In this document: positions 34,787 to 43,158 of the stretch, in pieces
Layout: every line of letters begins with the position of its first letter
How positions within the stretch are numbered: the stretch's first letter is position 1
Assembly (NCBI GenBank): GCA_964461835.1
Contig: CAYWVO010000026.1
Location: 1 to 48,839 of the forward strand
Direction of reading: 5' to 3'
Source: CAYWVO01 sp964461835
GTDB lineage: Bacteria > Zixibacteria > MSB-5A5 > WJJR01 > JAJRUJ01
Length of the DNA stretch: 48,839 bases
Notes under the pieces: generated by a model
The model's database searches: none
What the model was told of the DNA's origin: nothing
What the model saw: only the letters and a program-made list of their open reading frames with translations
Translations under genes and position numbers: made by a program

Positions 34787-34860
34787 GCGTGGCCCTGATC
34801 TCCGGGATCGCGGGACGCGATCCCGGAGATCAGGGTTTCTAGGCGCGATGGAATTTGGTG
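34787..34860. repeat. REP unit with 19-bp perfect stem
   Basis: CCCTGATCTCCGGGATCGC (34793-34811) is perfectly complementary to 34817-34835 with loop GGGAC. Ends GCGTGGCC and CGCGATGGAATTTGG match the other family members in reverse. Confidence 0.85.
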
Positions 34861-34927
34861 ACCTGGATCAACGACCTTAGAAATCCGCCGCGGCGGATGG
34901 GACACCGGACGAACGGGCAGACGGGGA

Positions 34928-35081
34928 GAGGCTGTCTCAAAAGCCACTTTTAATGTAGGTCAGGTTCCGACGTGCGTGTCAACGCGCGGAGAAACCCGAC
35001 ACGATCCCAACAAATTACAGGTGTCGGGTTTCTCGTTCGTCAAGGCGAACTCGGAACCTGACCTACTTGTGGGACAGCCTC
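34928..35081. mobile_element. MITE-like 154-bp element with nested inverted repeats
   Basis: Terminal inverted repeats start GAGGCTGTC(T/C)CA and lead into GTAGGTCAGGTTCCG on both arms. An inner pair GAGAAACCCGACAC/GTGTCGGGTTTCTC adds a second stem. The flanks (GAACGGGCAGACGGG before, ACGTCTGCCGCGCAC after) are the two halves of a palindrome that is intact at 1267-1296, so the element was inserted there. No coding capacity. Confidence 0.65.
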
Positions 35082-35197
35082 GAGACGTCTGCCGCGCACT
35101 AAGTTCCAAAACACACCAGCGGCCCGCCAGTGACGGGCCGCTACGGTGTAGGTATACTGCTGCTCTCTATCCTGACGGATGGAGAGTGTGAGTCGAG

Positions 35198-35341
35198 TTA
35201 TTTGGCTGCTGCCGCCTTCTTCTTTTTCAAGCGACGGCAACTGTTCGATTTGCACTTGGGACACGCGACTTCGTGGTCGTTCTCTTTCGACCAGGAATCT
35301 TCAAACTCGTGTCCGCATTTCATGCAACGGAAATTAGTCAT
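35198..35341 (-). CDS. Tiny zinc-ribbon protein, 47 residues
   Basis: MTNFRCMKCGHEFEDSW... has CMKC and CPKC about 20 residues apart, plus one more Cys (NSC), and ends in a lysine/alanine tail. The pattern fits FmdB-like or rubredoxin-like single zinc ribbons. It starts 23 nt after the stop of the HdrA-MvhD gene on the same strand and is probably the last gene of that operon. Function unknown; a small electron carrier, a metal site or an assembly factor are all possible. Confidence 0.65.
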   Translation of the reverse strand: MTNFRCMKCGHEFEDSWSKENDHEVACPKCKSNSCRRLKKKKAAAAK

Positions 35342-35364
35342 ATCAGTACTCGGTTCACTTTTTC

Positions 35365-37854
35365 TTACGCGGCGGCAGTTTCTTTGGCCTTGCCTTTCTT
35401 TTTGGCCTCTTTCTCCGCCTGTCTTTTCATTTTCTTTTCGTGTTCCTCGGTGAGGATGTGCACAGTTTCGTCGATTTCCTCTTTCGTGACTTTGTTGCGC
35501 ATCTCCTCGAGGTCACGCATCACCTTGGCGAACTTCTGGCCTTCCGCCGCCGAGATCCACTCCAACTGGAGCCGTTCGGGGCGAATCCCCAACCGCTCCA
35601 TCTTATCCCAGACGCGGTTGACCCGTTGGACGGTTTGCCGGTTGGCCGAGATGTAGTGGCAGTCGGCATAGTGGCAACCGGAGACCAGCACCATCGCCAC
35701 ACCCTTGCGGAACGCCCGCCAGATAAATTCCTCGTCCACGCGCGCCGAACACATGGTACGAATCAGGCGCGCATCGGTCGGATACTGCAACCGCGAGATT
35801 CCGGCGAAATCGCCACCCGCGTAGGAACACCAGTTGCACGCAAACGAGAGGACTTTCTTGTCGGCGTCCTCGGAGAGAACCGCATCAATCTGCGCGAGAA
35901 TCTGCTGGTCGGTGAAGTGCCGCATCGTGATCGCACCCGTGGTGCACGCCGCGCCGCAGTTGCCGCAACCGGCACAGGCTGCGGTGATCACGGTCGGCGG
36001 GTTCTTCTTGCCGTTGGATTGAATCGCGTGATACGGGCAGACACCTACGCACAACTCACAACCGTTGCAGAGATCCTCGTCGATTACCGAAGTAATCGCT
36101 TCGATCGAAATCTGTCCGGCGTTCAACAGGATATTGGCGTGCGAGGCCGCGGCGCCCGCCTGGGCGACCGAGTCCTTAATGTCCTTGGGCGATTCGCAAC
36201 AGCCGGCCATGAACACGCCCCGTGTCGCGGCATCGACCGGTTTAAGTCGCGGGTGCGCTTCCATCAGGAAGCCGTCCGAGGTTTTCGACAAGGTCAACAG
36301 CTTGCGAATAATCGGCGAGTCCTGCCGTGGGATGACCCCCGTTGCCAGGACGATCATATCGAATTTGTGAAAATCGACACCATGACCGTTGGTACTCTCA
36401 ACTGCGACTCGCAGGTTGTGTGTCGCCGGATCCTCTTCGATCTCACCCGGCAGTCCACGGATGTAACGGACGCCTTCCTCCTTGCTGCGCATGTAGAAGT
36501 CTTCAAAGCTTTTTCCGAACGCCCGGATATCCATGTAGAACACTTTGCAATCGGTGTCCGGATAGTGGTCTTTGAGCAGCAGGCAGTCCTTCACGGTGTT
36601 CATACAGCAAATATTCGAGCAGTATGGATTGCCCCGTTTCGCAGAGCGGGACCCGACACACTGGACGAAGCCAATGCGTTTTGGACGTTCACCGTCGCTG
36701 GGACGGATAAAATGTCCCTCGGTCGGACCACCGGCACAGATAAGGCGTTCGAACTCCATGCTGGTGATCACATTGGGGTAGCGGGTGTAGCCGTATTCGT
36801 CGATTTCGGACGGATCGTAGACATCCATTCCGGTGGCCACGATCACCGCGCCGACCTCGAGATCGACGAGTTCGTCCTGCATGTCAAAGTCAATACAGTT
36901 TTTCTCGCAGACATCGGCGCACTTGCCGCAGGCAATCGGGTTGGTACCCAGACAGTCGTCCATGTTAATAAGGAAGGACGCCGGGACGGCCTGCGGGAAG
37001 GGAATATGGATTGCTTTGCGCGACGAGAATCCGGTCTGGTATTCATCGGGTTTGGAGACCGGGCACACCTCAGCGCATTCAGCGCAGGCAGTGCACTCCT
37101 TCTCGTCGACGTACCGTGCCTTCTTTTTGACCGTGACTTTGAAGTTGCCGACAAAACCGCTGACGTTGACCACTTCCGCGTAGGTCATTAACTTGATCCG
37201 TGGATGCCGACCGGCATCAATCATTTTCGGACCGAGTATTCATATGGAGCAGTCCATGGTGGGGTACGTCTTATCCAACGCGGCCATTATCCCACCAATG
37301 GTTGCCTCCTTTTCAACCAAATATACCTGATGCCCGGAATCCGCCAGGTCAAGCGCCGCCTGGATGCCGGTCACGCCGCCGCCAATGACCAGGGCACTCT
37401 TGGTGACCTCGACTTTCAACTCTTCTTGCGGCGTGAGATGGCGGGCGCGGGCCACGGCGGACTTGATTAAGTCTTTGGCTTTTTCCGTGGCTCGATCTTT
37501 TTCGTTGGCGTGTACCCACGAACAATGCTCGCGCAGGTTGGCCATCTCCATCAGGTACGGGTTCATCCCGACTTCCTGCACGCAGGCCCGGAAGGTCGGT
37601 TCGTGCATGCGGGGCGAACAGGACGCGACAACAACGCGGTTGAGCTTATGTTCGACCACCGCTGATTTGATTTCATTCTGGCCCGGATCGGCGCAGGTGT
37701 ATTTATTCTGGACCACACAGGCCACATCCGGGAGTGTCTTGGCCCATTCGGTGACCGCCTTGGTATCGACAGTGCCGGCGATATTTAATCCGCAATCGCA
37801 GACAAACACGCCGATCCGCGGCGCGTCGAGGGCTGATTTAGTCAGATCATCCAC
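35365..37854 (-). CDS. hdrA: Selenocysteine-containing HdrA-MvhD fusion (heterodisulfide reductase-like flavoprotein)
   Basis: 829 residues when the in-frame TGA at 37240-37242 is read as selenocysteine (residue 205). The frame continues directly: TMDCSI-U-ILGPKMIDAGRHP, the conserved HdrA DCSxC-ILxPKM motif with U in place of Cys. Order: HdrA N-terminal domain (RIGVFVCDCGLNIAG), FAD Rossmann (ALVIGGGVTGIQAALDLA, about 153), Sec motif, inserted ferredoxin (CTACAECAEVCP, about 254), FAD part 2, two C-terminal 4Fe-4S motifs (CNGCELCVGVCP, CAGCGNCGAAC), then an MvhD domain (FACNWCSYAGGDFAG, about 670) and a lysine-rich tail. Known relatives are flavin-based electron bifurcators. It lies 14 nt after korC, so it may take electrons from 2-oxoacid oxidation. 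Selenoprotein HdrA is known in methanogens (Methanocaldococcus jannaschii). Confidence 0.88.
37203..37242 (-). promoter_or_regulatory. UGA selenocysteine codon and candidate bacterial SECIS (HdrA-MvhD)
   Basis: UGA is at 37242-37240 on the minus strand. GATGCC-GGTC-GGCATC (37218-37203) makes a 6-bp perfect stem whose loop begins 27 nt after the UGA, within the spacing usual for bacterial SECIS. GGUC in the loop matches the SelB-contact type seen in E. coli fdhF. The stem is identical in the second hdrA. Confidence 0.75.
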
Positions 37855-37868
37855 AGGCTGACTCCCGT

Positions 37869-38420
37869 TTACACGCCGGCGGCCACGTCAGCCGCCTCAT
37901 GCGCAAATCCACGTTCGAAGGCGTTGGTGTTGAGTTCGCCGGTCCCTTTCGGTACCGAGGAGACGACCGCTTTGAGCATCGCCTCTTTTCCGACCACCCC
38001 TGTTTGGGCCGTGAAAAAACCGAGCATGACAATATTGGCAACCATCACGCGGCCCAGTTCCTCGGCGATTCGTGTCGCCGGGACCCCTTTGAGTACTTTG
38101 CTTTTCGGCGGTGTTTCAAATTCGACCAGATCCGAATCGTACAGCAACGTGCCGTCCTCATTCATGGCTGGTGCGAACTTATCGTACCCCTCCTGAGACA
38201 GCGCGCAGAGAATATGCTGATCCTGCAGATAGGGGTATTGAATTGGTTTGTCGGAGACGATGATCTGGGAGGAACAGGCCGACCCGCGCGCCTCCGGCCC
38301 GTAGGCCTGAATCATGGTCGCGAATCGATCATCGTACACCGAAGCGCCTTTCCCGACAATGTACCCGGCGAGGATGATCCCTTGACCACCGAATCCGGTT
38401 ATCCGCATTTCGGTTCTCAT
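37869..38420 (-). CDS. korC: 2-oxoacid:ferredoxin oxidoreductase gamma subunit
   Basis: A 183-residue gamma subunit, recognised by MRITGFGGQGIILAGYIVGKGA and YGPEARGSACSSQIIVS, with the family's C-terminal helical part. It is the separate gamma chain of the four-subunit (alpha, beta, gamma, delta) enzymes that oxidise a 2-oxoacid with CoA to acyl-CoA, CO2 and reduced ferredoxin. Its start overlaps the beta gene by 4 bp. Whether the substrate is 2-oxoglutarate (Kor) or a branched-chain or other 2-oxoacid cannot be decided here. Confidence 0.9.
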   Translation of the reverse strand: MRTEMRITGFGGQGIILAGYIVGKGASVYDDRFATMIQAYGPEARGSACSSQIIVSDKPIQYPYLQDQHILCALSQEGYDKFAPAMNEDGTLLYDSDLVEFETPPKSKVLKGVPATRIAEELGRVMVANIVMLGFFTAQTGVVGKEAMLKAVVSSVPKGTGELNTNAFERGFAHEAADVAAGV

Positions 38421-39277
38421 TGGTCACCTTCCTTATCCCGGCCCCAGTACATATCGAGAAAGTCGGGTTTGTCGATATCGACGAACTTCCCGCAGGTAAT
38501 CTTCGTCTGGAACCCGATCCCGCACTCGCGGGTGTCGGCACCGTGTTTGATCTCAGAATTATCGTGATAGAACTTCATCAAGTCGTAGCCCGTGCCGAGC
38601 CGGTTGCGACGCGCATACAGTGTCGAACACGGGGCAATCACTTCAATGAAGGAAAATCCTTTCTTTTTCAGCGCCTCCGCCATCCCCTTCTTCAACCGGC
38701 GAATATGCAGCACCGTCCAACGAGCGACATACACCGCGCCGCAGGCTTCCACCAAGTTCAACACATTGAAGGGATATTCCCTGTTCCCGCGCGGGGTGGT
38801 GGAGGTCCGAGCCGTGGTCGGCGTGGTAGACGCACACTGCCCACCGGTCATCCCATAAATGAAATTATCCACGCAGATGACGGTCAGGTTTACATTGCGG
38901 CGAGCCGCGTTAATCAAATGATTACCGCCAATCGCCACCAGATCGCCGTCGCCGGAGAACACGACCACTTTCAATTCCGGTTTGGCCAATGCCACGCCGA
39001 CAGCAAACGGGATTGCCCGACCATGGGTGGTATGGTAGGAATCGAGATTGACGTATCCCGCGACGCGCCCGGTACAGCCAATGCCCGAGACCACGACGAC
39101 TTTCTCTTCTGGAATTCCCGTATCGCGCAGGGCGTCGACAAAACACGACACCGCGGTGCCGATCCCGCACGTCGGGCACCAGATATGCGGCAGGCGATCC
39201 TCGCGCAGCATGGTATCTTTCGGGTGGTGCAGCACCTCGCGTTCGCCCGCCCGTACTTCAGCTGTTGCGGTACTCAC
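38417..39277 (-). CDS. korB: 2-oxoacid:ferredoxin oxidoreductase beta subunit (TPP-binding)
   Basis: A 286-residue TPP subunit. HIWCPTCGIGT (Cys34, Cys37) gives part of the proximal 4Fe-4S site. SGIGCTGRVAGYVNLDSYHTTHGRAIPFAVG and VVFSGDGDLVAIGGNHLINAARRN (GDGD at 109-112 with Asn119) form the thiamine pyrophosphate/Mg site. YGMTGGQCASTTP is the typical substrate and CoA loop of KorB/VorB. Overlaps korA and korC by 4 bp each, consistent with translational coupling and fixed stoichiometry. Confidence 0.93.
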   Translation of the reverse strand: MSTATAEVRAGEREVLHHPKDTMLREDRLPHIWCPTCGIGTAVSCFVDALRDTGIPEEKVVVVSGIGCTGRVAGYVNLDSYHTTHGRAIPFAVGVALAKPELKVVVFSGDGDLVAIGGNHLINAARRNVNLTVICVDNFIYGMTGGQCASTTPTTARTSTTPRGNREYPFNVLNLVEACGAVYVARWTVLHIRRLKKGMAEALKKKGFSFIEVIAPCSTLYARRNRLGTGYDLMKFYHDNSEIKHGADTRECGIGFQTKITCGKFVDIDKPDFLDMYWGRDKEGDQ

Positions 39278-40428
39278 TTGATCACCTCCCGCACACGTTC
39301 ATGAATTTGTTCGGGTGTATGAACCGCTCCCCCGGCGTTGGGCACCTGAACTGTTTGAACGCCTCGTCCGGCAATACGCTCAACTTCCAGCGACATCTGT
39401 CCGAGGTTTACCTCGGGCACGACAAACCCCTTGATTCCCGAATCCGCCAGCTCGCGGACTTTCTTTTCCGGGAACGGCCAGACGGTGATCAAGCGCAGGT
39501 GTCCGATTTTGATGCCATCAGCGCGGCTCTCATCTACAACTTGCTGAGCAATCCGAGTCGTGATTCCGTAGGAGATCATGACGATCTCCGCATCGTCCAG
39601 CATGATTTCGTCGTACATGTAGATCTTATCTGCATTGACGCGGATCTTATCGACCAGGCGTTTGACCAGTTTGTTATGGGCGCCGGCTTCCATCACCGGG
39701 TAGCCACGCTCGTCGTGGGTCAGGCCGGTAGCGTGAATACGGTAACCCTCGCCGAATTCGATCATCGGCGGCACCAAGTCCTCGCCTGGTTCGAACGGAA
39801 TGTATTCGCCCGGCTTTTTGTCGGTGATGCGCCGGTTAATAATTTTGATCTGGTCCGCAGACGGGATTACGACCTTTTCGAACATGTGCCCGACCGATTC
39901 ATCCATCATCAGGAACACCGGAAGCCGGTATCGTTCCGAGAGGTTAAACGCGTGGATCGTGAAGTCAAACGCTTCCTGCGGAGAGCTGGGCGCAAGGGCG
40001 ATCACTTCAAAGTCGCCGTGCGACCCCCACTTACACTGCATCATATCCTGCTGACCCACCAGGGTCGGTAACCCGGTGGACGGGCCACCGCGCTGGACAT
40101 TCACCACAACCGTCGGTGTTTCGGTCATGATTCCCAGACCAAAATTCTCCATCATCAAGGAAAAACCCGGTCCGGAGGTGGAGGTCATAGTCTTGGCTCC
40201 CGCCCAGGAGCCACCGAGAATGGCGTTCATCGAGCCCATCTCGTCTTCCATTTGTATGAATACGCCGCCCACGCCGGGAAGTCGCTCGGCCATCCGCTCG
40301 GCAACCTCTGTGGCGGGCGTAATAGGATATCCGGCAAAAAACCGGCACCCGGCAGCGAGTCCGCCTTCGGCCGCCGCCTCATCACCGGTCATAAAATGTT
40401 CACCGGTTAAGACAGCTTCTTCGCTCAT
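39274..40428 (-). CDS. korA: 2-oxoacid:ferredoxin oxidoreductase alpha subunit
   Basis: 384 residues. GCRFFAGYPITPATEVAERMAE is the alpha-subunit domain I signature, and FIQMEDEMGSMNAILGGSWAGAKTMTSTSGPGFSLM carries the TPP-activating region. VVNVQRGGPSTGLPT is highly conserved in KorA/VorA. The C-terminal part (VISYGITTRIAQQVVDE, LRLITVWPFPEKKVREL) is the transketolase C-terminal-like domain. Together with beta, gamma and delta it completes the enzyme. Kor is the best match by overall pattern; 2-ketoisovalerate oxidoreductase (Vor) is the main alternative. Confidence 0.92.
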   Translation of the reverse strand: MSEEAVLTGEHFMTGDEAAAEGGLAAGCRFFAGYPITPATEVAERMAERLPGVGGVFIQMEDEMGSMNAILGGSWAGAKTMTSTSGPGFSLMMENFGLGIMTETPTVVVNVQRGGPSTGLPTLVGQQDMMQCKWGSHGDFEVIALAPSSPQEAFDFTIHAFNLSERYRLPVFLMMDESVGHMFEKVVIPSADQIKIINRRITDKKPGEYIPFEPGEDLVPPMIEFGEGYRIHATGLTHDERGYPVMEAGAHNKLVKRLVDKIRVNADKIYMYDEIMLDDAEIVMISYGITTRIAQQVVDESRADGIKIGHLRLITVWPFPEKKVRELADSGIKGFVVPEVNLGQMSLEVERIAGRGVQTVQVPNAGGAVHTPEQIHERVREVIK

Positions 40429-40715
40429 GCGGTCTCCTTGTTTTCGGCAGCCGACACCTGCTCAACCGGGTCGGAGTAAATCGCGAACTCGGGACAGATA
40501 TCTTCGCACAGGTTGCAATCAACGCAGAGGCCCTCTTCGACAACCTCCGGATAATGATACCCCTTCTTGTTGAATCGCGTCGAAATGCGCAGCACGTCCT
40601 TGGGGCAATACTCCACACAGAAGCTGCAACCTTTGCAGCGTTCGATGATGATATTGACCATCCCTTTCGGCGTGCGCACTTTTTCTGCGTCGAGTGGTGT
40701 TCTCCAGAGTTTCAT
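40425..40715 (-). CDS. korD: 2-oxoacid:ferredoxin oxidoreductase delta subunit (2x4Fe-4S ferredoxin)
   Basis: A 96-residue ferredoxin-type subunit with two 4Fe-4S motifs, CKGCSFCVEYCP (about 27-38) and CVDCNLCEDICP (about 63-74), and the delta-type N-terminus. It should pass electrons from the TPP site to free ferredoxin or to the HdrA-MvhD protein encoded at the end of the operon. First gene of the minus-strand operon, overlapping korA by 4 bp. Confidence 0.9.
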   Translation of the reverse strand: MKLWRTPLDAEKVRTPKGMVNIIIERCKGCSFCVEYCPKDVLRISTRFNKKGYHYPEVVEEGLCVDCNLCEDICPEFAIYSDPVEQVSAAENKETA

Positions 40716-40990
40716 AGGCTACCTTCAATATCGCTTAAACGTCAACCTTACTCTTCCGATTCACATTCGTTCCGGTGATTGCATTCACGATCCCGGCAGG
40801 ACATAAGCCGCACGCCGCGGTAACTCCCGTTCACTGTGAGTCATGTATTGCCGGAAGGGAAAATCGTCAGTATGCCTGCCCTGCCTCCTCGGGCCCTGGC
40901 ACTCGGAAAACGGTGTATGCCCAATGGCTCGCCCGGGTGCGTTCACCCACCTTTCCACGTTCCCCGAACACTTATGTTACTGCCACAACC

Positions 40991-41019
40991 ATGGTACGCG
41001 CGACCCGCATATCTGTCAA
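40991..41019 (-). promoter_or_regulatory. Candidate promoter of the korDABC-hdrA operon
   Basis: On the minus strand TTGACA (41019-41014), 17-nt spacer, TACCAT (40996-40991). Perfect -35, four of six at -10. It would give a leader of about 275 nt before korD. Confidence 0.3.
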
Positions 41020-41291
41020 CGAAAAAGGGTCTCTATAAAGTCAATTCGGCAGAAATTGTCACTGGGCCCATGCAATTCCACCACACGTTGTCAATAGAGT
41101 GCCTATGACGCGTTGTCACTACCTGAATACGTAAGTAAAAAGCTCATCTTTCCGCAGTACTATCATTACCTAACTAATTTTGTTATGTTTTAATAGGGAT
41201 AAATACAATCCTGTTAATGTGCTCCGGCAACTCAAGACTATTGAGCGGAAAATGCGGAGTTTATTGGGTTTCTTTAAAGTCGAAAAACCTC

Positions 41292-41342
41292 TTGACATCA
41301 ATTGCCATCAATTGGTTTGCCGACCGTCATACCTAACCAATT
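41292..41342 (+). promoter_or_regulatory. Candidate operator upstream of hdrCBA
   Basis: CATCAATTG occurs twice, at 41296-41304 and 41306-41314, one helical turn apart. The second copy overlaps AATTGGTT (41310-41317), whose inverse AACCAATT is at 41335-41342. TTGACA at 41292 runs into the first copy. This density of symmetric elements suggests a regulator site; no good -10 follows the TTGACA. Confidence 0.35.
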
Positions 41343-41737
41343 AAATCATATTTGTCTGAAAGCCCATCGCTGATTCGGCGTGAGTATTCCTGTCAATATT
41401 TACTAAAAGCCTCACCGCTTCGAGGTTTGTTCACGTTTTTTTCTTGGAGGCATTTATTAGTGCCGATATATTAAATGAGCAATGCCGAGAACGATGTGCG
41501 CGCGGATCGTCTGTCAAGGAGTTTTTTGTCCTGCGCGACACATCCGGGTACTTCGGGGTCGGCCAACGGGGACGCACATGGCAACCAGAGGCACGATTCA
41601 CGGTCGCGAACTGTTCATGGACAACTTGGGGACGTACACACGCCGGCGCTGATGCGGCCACTGCCGACGGCAATGTTGCAGCCTCATCGCAGTTACAATT
41701 CAAATCCACCAGGTATGCGGAATGAATCGAGGCGGTC

Positions 41738-42208
41738 GTGGCAAAAGTAAGTTTTGAATTTAAGGCGATGCTCGACGCGGAGATCGGCGGACCGGGACAT
41801 TCTGCCTGTTTCCAGTGCGGTGCCTGTGTCGGGGATTGCCCGGCAGCAACGTATTCCCGGCGGTTCAATCCGCGCCAAATTATGCTGGACGCGGTGTTGG
41901 GACTGGCGGACCGGTTGATCTGTGAGGACTCGCTGGTCTGGGAATGCACCAACTGTGACAACTGTTACGAGCACTGCCCGCAAGATGTCCGCCCGGTCGA
42001 GGTGATCCAGGCGCTAAAGAATATGGTCCACAAGGCCGGCTATTCGCCGCCACCGGTACAGCCGCTGGTGGAATCGGTCGCCAAAATGGGCCGGACGACC
42101 GTGGTCAACGATTTGATCCTCAAACGCCGGAAAGAACTTGGACTACCTGACTTGTCTGAGATTCCGGTAGACGATTTGCAAACCATTCTCAATGGCAAAG
42201 ACTCATGA
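41738..42208 (+). CDS. hdrC: HdrC-like 4Fe-4S protein
   Basis: 156 residues, start GTG with GAGGCGG before it. Two 4Fe-4S motifs, CFQCGACVGDCP (about 24-35) and CTNCDNCYEHCP (about 70-81), in the spacing of HdrC, which carries electrons between HdrA and the HdrB active site. The C-terminal helical part is typical. Its stop overlaps the hdrB start by 4 bp. First gene of the plus-strand operon. Confidence 0.9.
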   Translation: MAKVSFEFKAMLDAEIGGPGHSACFQCGACVGDCPAATYSRRFNPRQIMLDAVLGLADRLICEDSLVWECTNCDNCYEHCPQDVRPVEVIQALKNMVHKAGYSPPPVQPLVESVAKMGRTTVVNDLILKRRKELGLPDLSEIPVDDLQTILNGKDS

Positions 42209-43104
42209 GTGCAGACGGCAATGGACAGAAGACGTTCGCCCCGTTCTTCGGCTGCCTGATGACCACCAAACACTCGCAGTTTGAAGCGGCCGTGCGCAAG
42301 ACTGCGCCGAATTTGGGCCTGGAACTGGTCGACATCGACGGGTTCTCCTGCTGTCCCGATCCCATCTATTATAAGGCGACCGACAAGCTCGACTGGCTGA
42401 CCCTCGCCGCGCGCAATATCTGCCTGGCGGAAGAGAAAGAACTCGATTTGTTGACCTGTTGCTCAGGATGCACCAATACCCTGATGGAGGCTAATCAGAC
42501 GCTGAAGAAAGATGTTGAGCTGCGCAACAAGGTCAACGACCGGTTAGAGAAAATCGGTAAGATATTTCGCGGCACGATCAATGTGCGCAACGCAGCGACT
42601 ATCTTGCGGGACGATGTCGGGTACGACAGAATTGCTGAATCAGTCAGCCGTCCGCTGGAGGGATTCCGGGTGGCGATACACTACGGCTGCCACCTCCTGA
42701 AACCACACGATGTAATGCACGTTGAAGACCCCTACCAGCCGGAGATCCTCCAAAACTTGATCAAGGCCACCGGCGCCGAGCCGGTGTGGAACCAGCGGCA
42801 TTTGATGTGCTGCGGGATGGCCTGCCAGGACGAGGAGATGTCGGCCGAGATCATGCGCGATAACCTGCAGGACTTTCATGATCTGAACGTCGATGCGATC
42901 GGGCTGGTCTGCCCGACCTGCTTTGATGAATACGATCTGGGACAAGTCAAACTGTCTCGGAAACTGAAAACAAAATTCAATTTGCCGGTGATTTACTATT
43001 TCCAATTGCTGGCGCTGGCGCAGGGATTTTCGCCGGACGACGTGGGCCTGAAGCGGCACAAAGTGAAGGCCGCACCGGCCATGGAAAAATTGGGACTGAA
43101 TTAG
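42205..43104 (+). CDS. hdrB: HdrB-like protein with two CCG domains
   Basis: 299 residues. Two cysteine-rich CCG domains: FFGCLMTT...GFSCCPDP...LLTCCSGC, and HYGCHLL...HLMCCGMACQ...GLVCPTCF. In methanogen HdrB these bind two noncubane 4Fe-4S clusters that reduce the CoM-S-S-CoB disulfide. In non-methanogens the substrate is a different, mostly unknown disulfide or acceptor. All ligand cysteines appear present, so the active centre should form. Followed by a 54-nt gap that contains a perfect palindrome before hdrA. Confidence 0.9.
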   Translation: MSADGNGQKTFAPFFGCLMTTKHSQFEAAVRKTAPNLGLELVDIDGFSCCPDPIYYKATDKLDWLTLAARNICLAEEKELDLLTCCSGCTNTLMEANQTLKKDVELRNKVNDRLEKIGKIFRGTINVRNAATILRDDVGYDRIAESVSRPLEGFRVAIHYGCHLLKPHDVMHVEDPYQPEILQNLIKATGAEPVWNQRHLMCCGMACQDEEMSAEIMRDNLQDFHDLNVDAIGLVCPTCFDEYDLGQVKLSRKLKTKFNLPVIYYFQLLALAQGFSPDDVGLKRHKVKAAPAMEKLGLN

Positions 43105-43124
43105 CGATTGTGACCTCATACATC

Positions 43125-43146
43125 GTCCCCCGCCGCGGCGGGGGAC
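43125..43146 (+). promoter_or_regulatory. 22-bp perfect palindrome just before the hdrA start
   Basis: GTCCCCCGCC/GGCGGGGGAC around GC, ending 12 nt before the ATG and touching the GGAAGAG ribosome site. As RNA it would form a very stable GC hairpin. Possible role in setting hdrA translation relative to hdrCB, or as an mRNA processing barrier. Confidence 0.5.
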
Positions 43147-43158
43147 GGAAGAGACGAC

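Larger units (their letters stand above)
34683..35197. other. Gene-free nested-repeat region
   Basis: No gene seen. It contains a REP unit with a 19-bp perfect stem (34787-34860) and a MITE-like element (34928-35081) sitting inside a GGGCAG...CTGCC palindrome. Confidence 0.65.
40716..41737. other. 1-kb divergent control region between the kor-hdr and hdr operons
   Basis: No supported gene; the short frames (for example 41475-41750) lack family features. The stretch is unusually long for this region, AT-rich between about 41100 and 41450, and holds the candidate promoter and operator listed separately. A TACAAT box at 41204-41209 with TTGTTA 18 nt upstream is a weak plus-strand promoter candidate. 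Confidence 0.5.

Noticed and set aside
35440..37191. 583-residue open frame antisense to the HdrA-MvhD gene
   Set aside because: It is a codon-bias shadow: the minus strand shows full HdrA and MvhD motifs, and this frame has no domain pattern.
37240..37242. TGA as a simple nonsense mutation or frame break in hdrA
   Set aside because: Reading continues in frame with full HdrA conservation, and the other hdrA has the same TGA at the same motif with the same hairpin.
41475..41750. Frames in the hdr control region and overlapping hdrC
   Set aside because: Composition is not protein-like, and the frame runs into the well-supported hdrC start.
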